In this document: one piece after another, positions 58,426 through 64,000 of the stretch
Position numbering within the stretch: the stretch's first letter is position 1
Layout: each line of letters starts with the position of its first letter
Assembly (NCBI GenBank): GCA_034766995.1
Contig: CM068318.1
Span: forward strand, 31,511,103-31,575,102
Source: Acanthacorydalis orientalis
Taxonomy: Eukaryota; Arthropoda; Insecta; Megaloptera; Corydalidae
DNA length: 64,000 nucleotides
Direction: 5' to 3'
The notes under the pieces: model-generated
Databases searched by the model: none
Told to the model about the DNA's origin: nothing
Seen by the model: only the letters and a program-made list of their open reading frames with translations
Translations under genes and position numbers: made by a program

Positions 58426-58776
58426 CTAATATCGATGTTTGTCAATTTTCTCAAAAAATATAAACACATTTTCATTATATTTTTTATAAACCGTATGTAA
58501 TTTAAGCGCTTGAAACTTTTTTAATGAAAATTCTACATTATTAATCCTTTGAATGGCGATATATAACTGTTTCATACCTAATTCTTCAGTTAACATATAA
58601 AATTCCTGTTCATTTGAAATGGCTGTAACCTTAAAAATTTCAAACATCTTTAATCGTCGATTCTCTAAAACGATATCGTTCACATTATTGATATTTTCTG
58701 TCACTGCATTTTTTCTAATATCTAGTACGGCATTATTTCTCAATCTTATGAGACCAGGTTTAAATTCAACGGCCAA
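58426..58776 (-). pseudogene. mariner second-HTH fragment in a 116-codon open frame
   Basis: AVTENINNVNDIVLENRRLK, MFEIFKVTAISNEQEFYMLT and EELGMKQLY parallel the mariner pattern VT-x-ENI-x-KVHDIVL-x-DRRLKVREIAE-x-x-IS-x-E and TEELGMKKL. Upstream residues MAVEFKPGLIRLRNNA fit a decayed RSGR linker. After LGMKQLY the text is no longer mariner-like. The frame is open by chance or slow decay; there is no catalytic domain and no TIR. Confidence 0.55.
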
Positions 58777-59773
58777 TCATTTGTATTTATAAATAAAAGT
58801 GTAATCACTCGACAAATTTTTCTTCTCGTTAAGACTTTCTGTTGATGTTAAATCTTTTTTAACAAGAAAACCTTATCACTACACGTTTTCACTTTTATCC
58901 ATTTTAAAAAATACACTGAAACGAATTTATGTAAACAGTTGTTTACAACAAAATATTTAAAACAGATTGACTTGATAGCTAATAGCTATTCGTAAGACAG
59001 GTTTGGTAATATAACGCTGCAAAATTTTGGACAAGGATCGATATCTATATGCCAAGTTGTGAACTTTTCATTTTTCTTATATTTGTTATAATTAAAAAAT
59101 ATACGGCTAGGATGCTAATAATGGAAGCTTCAATTTCATTTTTATTGTCTACTAATTTTGTTTTATATTTTCAATATATAAATTTTCGAATACTGAAATA
59201 TATCGATATTTTCATTTCTAGCCTTAAAGATTATATTTTAAATGTACTTTTATCGAATAGTTAAATGTTTAATTGCTGTTACATGTAAATAAATATTAAT
59301 TTTGCTAGAAATTAGAATCAATTGATAATTAAGAAATAAGTATTGTTGTGAATCTTGTAGATGTACTGTACATACTAGTAATATTTCATTTAGAGCCAGA
59401 CGGAGGTTAAAGAAGAAATATTTATATGTAATCATAAAAGTACATTTCAATTTAACTTGATATTATCTAGAATAAAAAATAATCTCATAGTAATGATAAT
59501 TTTAGATTTAATTTTTTACTATTCATTAAACATTTCTTAAGGATATTGTACCGCAGTAGTATTCATTAATCTTAGATTAATTAACAAAATGATAGACATA
59601 TTAATATTAATTGAAATTTAATAGTTCCAAGTTATCACAAGCTACTATCGCTAAAGGAAAATGAGAGATAAAGCGACCAAATATAATGAAAGGTATCTCA
59701 TTTGTAAAAGTATATCGTGGAATTTTTTCGTTGCGGCATAAAAAAGTATTGATTCTTTGATTTTTATTTAATT

Positions 59774-59808
<35 letters not shown>

Positions 59809-60173
59809 TAAAGAATTGTATTAACTATTCTTTTAATATTAAAATATAATTAAAGTTTTTTAAATAATAGTTCAAGAATGGCTTTTTGTTTGAAATGAAA
59901 CAAATTACTGTATAATAACTAGAATCTTTTTCTCATTAGCAGATATGTTAATAAGTCGTTTTATATGTAAAGAAATTATATGAAACAATAAAATTATTTT
60001 ATAATAGCAAGTAATTGAAGAAATTAAAAAATATTAATTTGCTTTTTCCAGAAAATATACTTTTTATTTTTAAAATTAGAATCGATTGTTATTATATATT
60101 ATGTTTGTAAATATATACGGTCATATAAATTACAATTTTAATTTAAATACATACACACACATGCACATATATA
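58777..60173. other. AT-rich spacer
   Basis: Nothing recognised except one TA array; small frames of 66-71 codons lack domains. Confidence 0.45.
59777..59805. repeat. (TA)n microsatellite
   Basis: Uninterrupted TA array. Confidence 0.95.
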
Positions 60174-61104
60174 AGGTGTGTTACCAATCCTACTACAAAA
60201 AGAAATTTCACTAGTTTGGTCATTTTGATTTTTTTCTTTTTTATGTTCAAAATTTAAAAAAATTGCAATACCTAATTTTTAAAAATAATTTCTTTTAGAT
60301 GGCTACCGCCTCTATTAATACAATACCTTGCGCGTACCAAAATGTTGTTCATTACGATAGTTAATGTTGCGCGGGGTATGCCTTCAATAACAGCCTTCAA
60401 TAACAGTAATTGACAACTTCAGCTGGTCACTAGTGCGTGGCATGCTTTTAAAGACTTCTTTCTTGCAATACTCCCATAAATAACATGTGGTAGGAAGGTG
60501 CTGTTAAAATCGAATGTGGCTTATTTGACATAAATTAAAAATTGATAAAATTTTCGTCTTCTTGGGAAAATCGGAAGTTTCTGAGAAAATTCTAGCCGAA
60601 TCAGTAAGTCTTCAGCGTTTAAACTACTTGTCAGTTGAATTTTATACGAAAATAAATATAGATCCTTATCATCATCTTGGTAGTCCCTATTCGCGACACA
60701 GTCCTTCGACTCAATCCACTTGCTGCAATCAGTTGTCTAGTAAAAATTCTTGGATTATTATCAATGGCTGCGGCCACTATTGCGATGTTCTCGAGTGTCC
60801 GAACTGCTGGGATTAGATGGTAAGGCGTTCCTTTTGCATTACCTGTCTCATTGAATTATTTTACGATCTGAGCGATTGTCTATCATCTGGGAATATCATG
60901 TACATCCACAATAATCATTGGACTGCAAATACAGAGTTTAACCTGAAATACTGTTGTACTTCTCTAATTCGTTGATCATCTTAAACCGTTTCCATTGTTT
61001 AAATTTTTTTTAATGTCAATTATTTTGCAAAAAATAAAATAAAAGAAATTAAGACGACGGAAGTATTTAGTTTTTTTTGGTAGCAGGATTAGTGCCCCAC
61101 CCTG
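60174..61104 (-). mobile_element. DD41D-like Tc1/mariner relic with both TIRs
   Basis: The left end AAGGTGTGTTACCAATCC and the right end (minus strand CAGGGTGGGGCACTAATC) share AATCCT-CTAC just inside, and TA flanks both. On the minus strand: IDNNPRIFTRQLIAASGLSR, RTVSRI (HTH; family TSTRRLS-x-x-LG-SRSTV), a broken FMSNKPHS (family FMSDEAHF; D to N), then a jump over the second and third catalytic blocks to AVIEGIPRATLTIVMNNILV, RARYCINRGGSHLKEIIF, the C-terminus. An internal deletion has therefore removed the core of the catalytic domain. The 84-codon plus-strand frame is antisense shadow. A 13-bp tandem repeat (CCTTCAATAACAG twice) lies at about 60382-60408. Confidence 0.75.
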
Positions 61105-61128
61105 TATATATATATATATATATATATA
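61105..61128. repeat. (TA)n array at mariner end
   Basis: Starts at the last base of the element. Confidence 0.95.
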
Positions 61129-62044
61129 AAGAATATAACATTTTTATTGAATTTTCTGAAAAAATGTTTACTAATTATAAATAAAATATATATATCTATA
61201 TATTTTTTTGTATTTTTCTCGATAGTCCCAATTTATTTGGGTTGTATTATATTTCATATTGTTTTCAATTCAATTAGATTTTTTTATTACATTAAATTAA
61301 TTATTTATTCTCTCAGTGATTTTCTTTCATTACTTGAAAATATTTTTTTTTACTTGAAATTTTTATACCTACATGATATTTGCCACTATGATACTTTTAA
61401 ATTATATTTAAAAATGTTGTTATTTATATCAGTTTCTTTTCCAATCGTTCTCGTTATATAAGTAAAATTTTCAATTTATAACCTTATATACTCGTAAATA
61501 TTACTACCATATTTATTCCTTAATATCACTGTGCATTCAGTGGAAACTTTTCCTAAATTCAATATCTTTCATACACATATAAATCAAATATTGTACGATT
61601 TTTTTCATTGATGCAGATTAAAAATAGAATTTTAATTTTTAACGATGCGTATTGATTCATAGCATCAGGTTTGTACGTTGAATAAGAATGACAATAACAA
61701 AATCGTAAACGTTTTTTTTTTATTTATCTTGCTTTCAGGATTTTCATTTCTTTTATTGAAAGAAATATTCTATTTTTTCCATTTCATCGATCGATTATCA
61801 CTTTTATACAATTTTAATGCACTTTATGACTTCATATTTTATTTTTTGCGTTATTTTTTATTATTATTAATATTATGTTAATTTTTTATTAATCATATGT
61901 TTTACTATTCTTAAAATATGTCTAAATTTTTTCATTTCAATTTTTTAATTATTGGTTATATATCCATCATTATGGTTTATTTTTTTGATTCATTCTGTTC
62001 TTCTATCTCCTCTTATTATCCCTAGAATATTTTTTTCTTTATAT

Positions 62045-62090
<46 letters not shown>

Positions 62091-62955
62091 TAATTGCGAC
62101 GACTAGTTTAATAGGGCTGTGTTTGAGGGTACAATTTCATTTTTTATAATATATATATATATATTTAAATGACTTTATGAGCTATATAAAATTAGATAAA
62201 AGCAGCATTGGAAATATATAAATTTCCTTTAATGTATATATGTATGTATGCATGCATGTATGCATGTCTCTCATTATTTCTCCGTAATATCTCATTTTTT
62301 TAGGATTTGTCAAATACCTAAATCTAATTTGTCTTTTTCCATGGTTATTTCAATTATCCTTATTTGAAATATTAATAACTAATAACCAGAATATCTAACA
62401 AAATGCAAAATAAATGATATTTTCTTAGGGGCAATTGTGTGATCATATATGAGCGTATATTTTTGTATTATGATTTTTTTTAATTCAAGTGATATCTTTA
62501 TTAATAATTTGAGTGTCCATAAAATTTGGAGCTTCATCCCTGTAGGGACCAAATGACAAACGTGCGACTGTCAGTCGAGTTTTATCACTTGCGCCGGCAA
62601 AATTTGCGGTGAGCTAACCATGGCAATCATTTTTATTTAGAATTAAGAGATATGTATATTAGATAGATATGCTACTCATCGAAAAGAAGATACCTTATCT
62701 AACGATATATTCATCTTCAAATACAAATAAGGACACAAAATACAAGTTCATATTGATAAATGTAGCAGAAAAAGTGTGAGATCTGCTATACACGTTATTT
62801 CATTTCTGGGACATATTATTGTATAACATAAATATTTTTGAATCTTAAAGCATAAATATAATTTCTTTTTGTCTAAAAACATGCGTTAAAAGTAAATTGT
62901 TCTAATCGACTAGTATTCTATGCCACACCTCTTCGAAAAGGCATAAAGTGTGTAT
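61129..62955. other. AT-rich spacer
   Basis: A 104-codon frame at 61147-61461 is hydrophobic F/I/L/Y-rich text from T-rich DNA with no start context or domain; not accepted. Otherwise nothing beyond a TA array. Confidence 0.45.
62041..62083. repeat. (TA)n microsatellite
   Basis: TA array with CA steps at its left edge. Confidence 0.95.
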
Positions 62956-63021
62956 ATATATATATATACATATACATTATATATATACATATATATATAT
63001 TTATACATATGCATATATACA

Positions 63022-63079
<58 letters not shown>

Positions 63080-63081
63080 TG
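62950..63081. repeat. Compound (TA)n array
   Basis: TA blocks with CA, TG and TTA steps. Confidence 0.95.
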
Positions 63082-63529
63082 TTAGGATTTTCAACTTAAT
63101 CTAGGTCTTTCAATTGCAAACGCTTTTGTTGTTTATAAACATGTAACAAAACAAAAAATTTAAATAAAATCGTTTGAAGAAGTGCTATTGAATTGATACA
63201 ATTCCCTTCAAATATTTCTATTCCCTAAGGAAAATTTAAATCTCACACACATAATATAACGGTGAGAAAGGTTGAATCATATATAATTCCATATTGATCC
63301 ATAAGGGATAAAAATTAGGTAAGCGTGTTTCTTGTTATGAAAAACGTAGGTGATCCTCGAATCGTTTACAGGCAAGAAGAAATATAAAAAAACCGTAACA
63401 CGTTTTCATACATGCGCAGCAAAGCTATAAGTACGCTTATATATAATACGCCTATATAAGTACGCTTGGGTTGCTTCGGAGAATATTACTCAAAATTAAT
63501 GTAATTTTTGATAAATTTGTTTTAAATGC
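63082..63529. other. AT-rich spacer
   Basis: Nothing recognised. Confidence 0.5.
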
Positions 63530-63623
63530 CAGGAGGCTCTGCTCTCTACTCACTACGCTCGTCGCCTACGGGGAGCTTCGCCCGCACTCACTTTGCCGTA
63601 TTGCGTTTATTCGTTTGATATAG

Positions 63624-63689
<66 letters not shown>

Positions 63690-64000
63690 TTGTATGCCCA
63701 TCTAATTGTTTTGTCAGATATATTGCAACGTAGTTGTTTTATACAATGTATGTATGCATGTATGCATTATGTTATTATGTCTATATAATCACTCTCGCAG
63801 TTATATTGCAACGTAGTTGTTTTATAAAGTCGCACATTTCATTGTAGTCGTTATGATACCAATTACATAACTTTTCGTGAAAATTACACATTACTTGGGG
63901 CGTAATCGTTAATAATTTAATACAAAATCGTTATACGTTTTTTTTAAATTTTTCTCCATTTGTTGAACTTTTACGGAATATTTTTTATATGTAGATAGAT
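63530..64000 (+). repeat. GC-rich-head dispersed repeat, copy 6 (cut by window end)
   Basis: The head has CAGGAGGCTCTGCTCTC and GGGGAGCTTCGCCCGC, then a TA-TG array, then the body type of copy 3 (17.1 kb) in the same order through TTACGGAATATTTTTTATAT. The phrase ATATTGCAACGTAGTTGTTT occurs twice in this copy, indicating a ~95-bp internal duplication not present in copy 3. Confidence 0.7.

Noticed and set aside
60562..60816. 84-codon plus-strand frame ending in a Cys-rich segment
   Set aside because: Antisense to the HTH-coding part of the DD41D-like relic, where the minus strand gives the family motifs.
61147..61461. 104-codon hydrophobic frame, possible membrane protein
   Set aside because: T-rich DNA yields F/I/L/Y codons by composition; there is no domain, no clear start context and nothing supportive nearby.

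Overview
The window reads as gene-poor, strongly AT-rich nuclear DNA of an animal, most likely an insect or other arthropod. The grounds are many long (TA)n arrays, remains of several mariner lineages (mauritiana/Mos1-like, cecropia-like, irritans-like, DD41D rosa-like), Tc1-like relics, and an RTE-type non-LTR retrotransposon of a form common in insects. No host protein gene, tRNA, rRNA, CRISPR array or bacterial-style operon was recognised. Reading frames made of alternating I and Y are only (TA)n repeats.

Layout. 1-8.3 kb: AT-rich spacer with a mariner N-terminal scrap (about 0.7-0.9 kb), a GC-rich dispersed repeat plus RTE 3' end (3.2-3.8 kb), and a mariner relic (5.7-6.4 kb). 8.3-17.5 kb: two 510-bp-type mariner deletion derivatives, an RTE 3' end on the minus strand, two copies of a second mariner deletion family, and two GC-rich-head repeats. 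18-23 kb: a mariner with both terminal inverted repeats (TIRs), a 455-bp TA-rich array, a hairpin with about 95-bp arms, and another 510-bp derivative. 24-31.4 kb: two near-identical mariners with different internal deletions and two DD41D elements. 33-40.5 kb: the long relative of the 510-bp family, a cecropia-type fragment, a long inverted repeat, a Tc1 relic, and the best-preserved transposase (Mos1-like, one stop). 40.6-42.9 kb: the longest RTE copy. 44-64 kb: further decayed mariners, possible piggyBac-like ends, another 510-bp derivative, a third DD41D-type element, and a GC-rich repeat running off the end.

Nothing here appears to act as an intact gene. Every transposase or reverse transcriptase has at least one stop, frameshift, internal deletion or lost catalytic residue. 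The most informative signals are structural: repeated use of the same internal-deletion breakpoint by short mariner derivatives, a pair of sister mariners missing different domains, TA arrays lying against transposon ends, and several long palindromes. Protein identities rest on motif recognition by eye. Family names, boundaries and relatedness need alignment to confirm.
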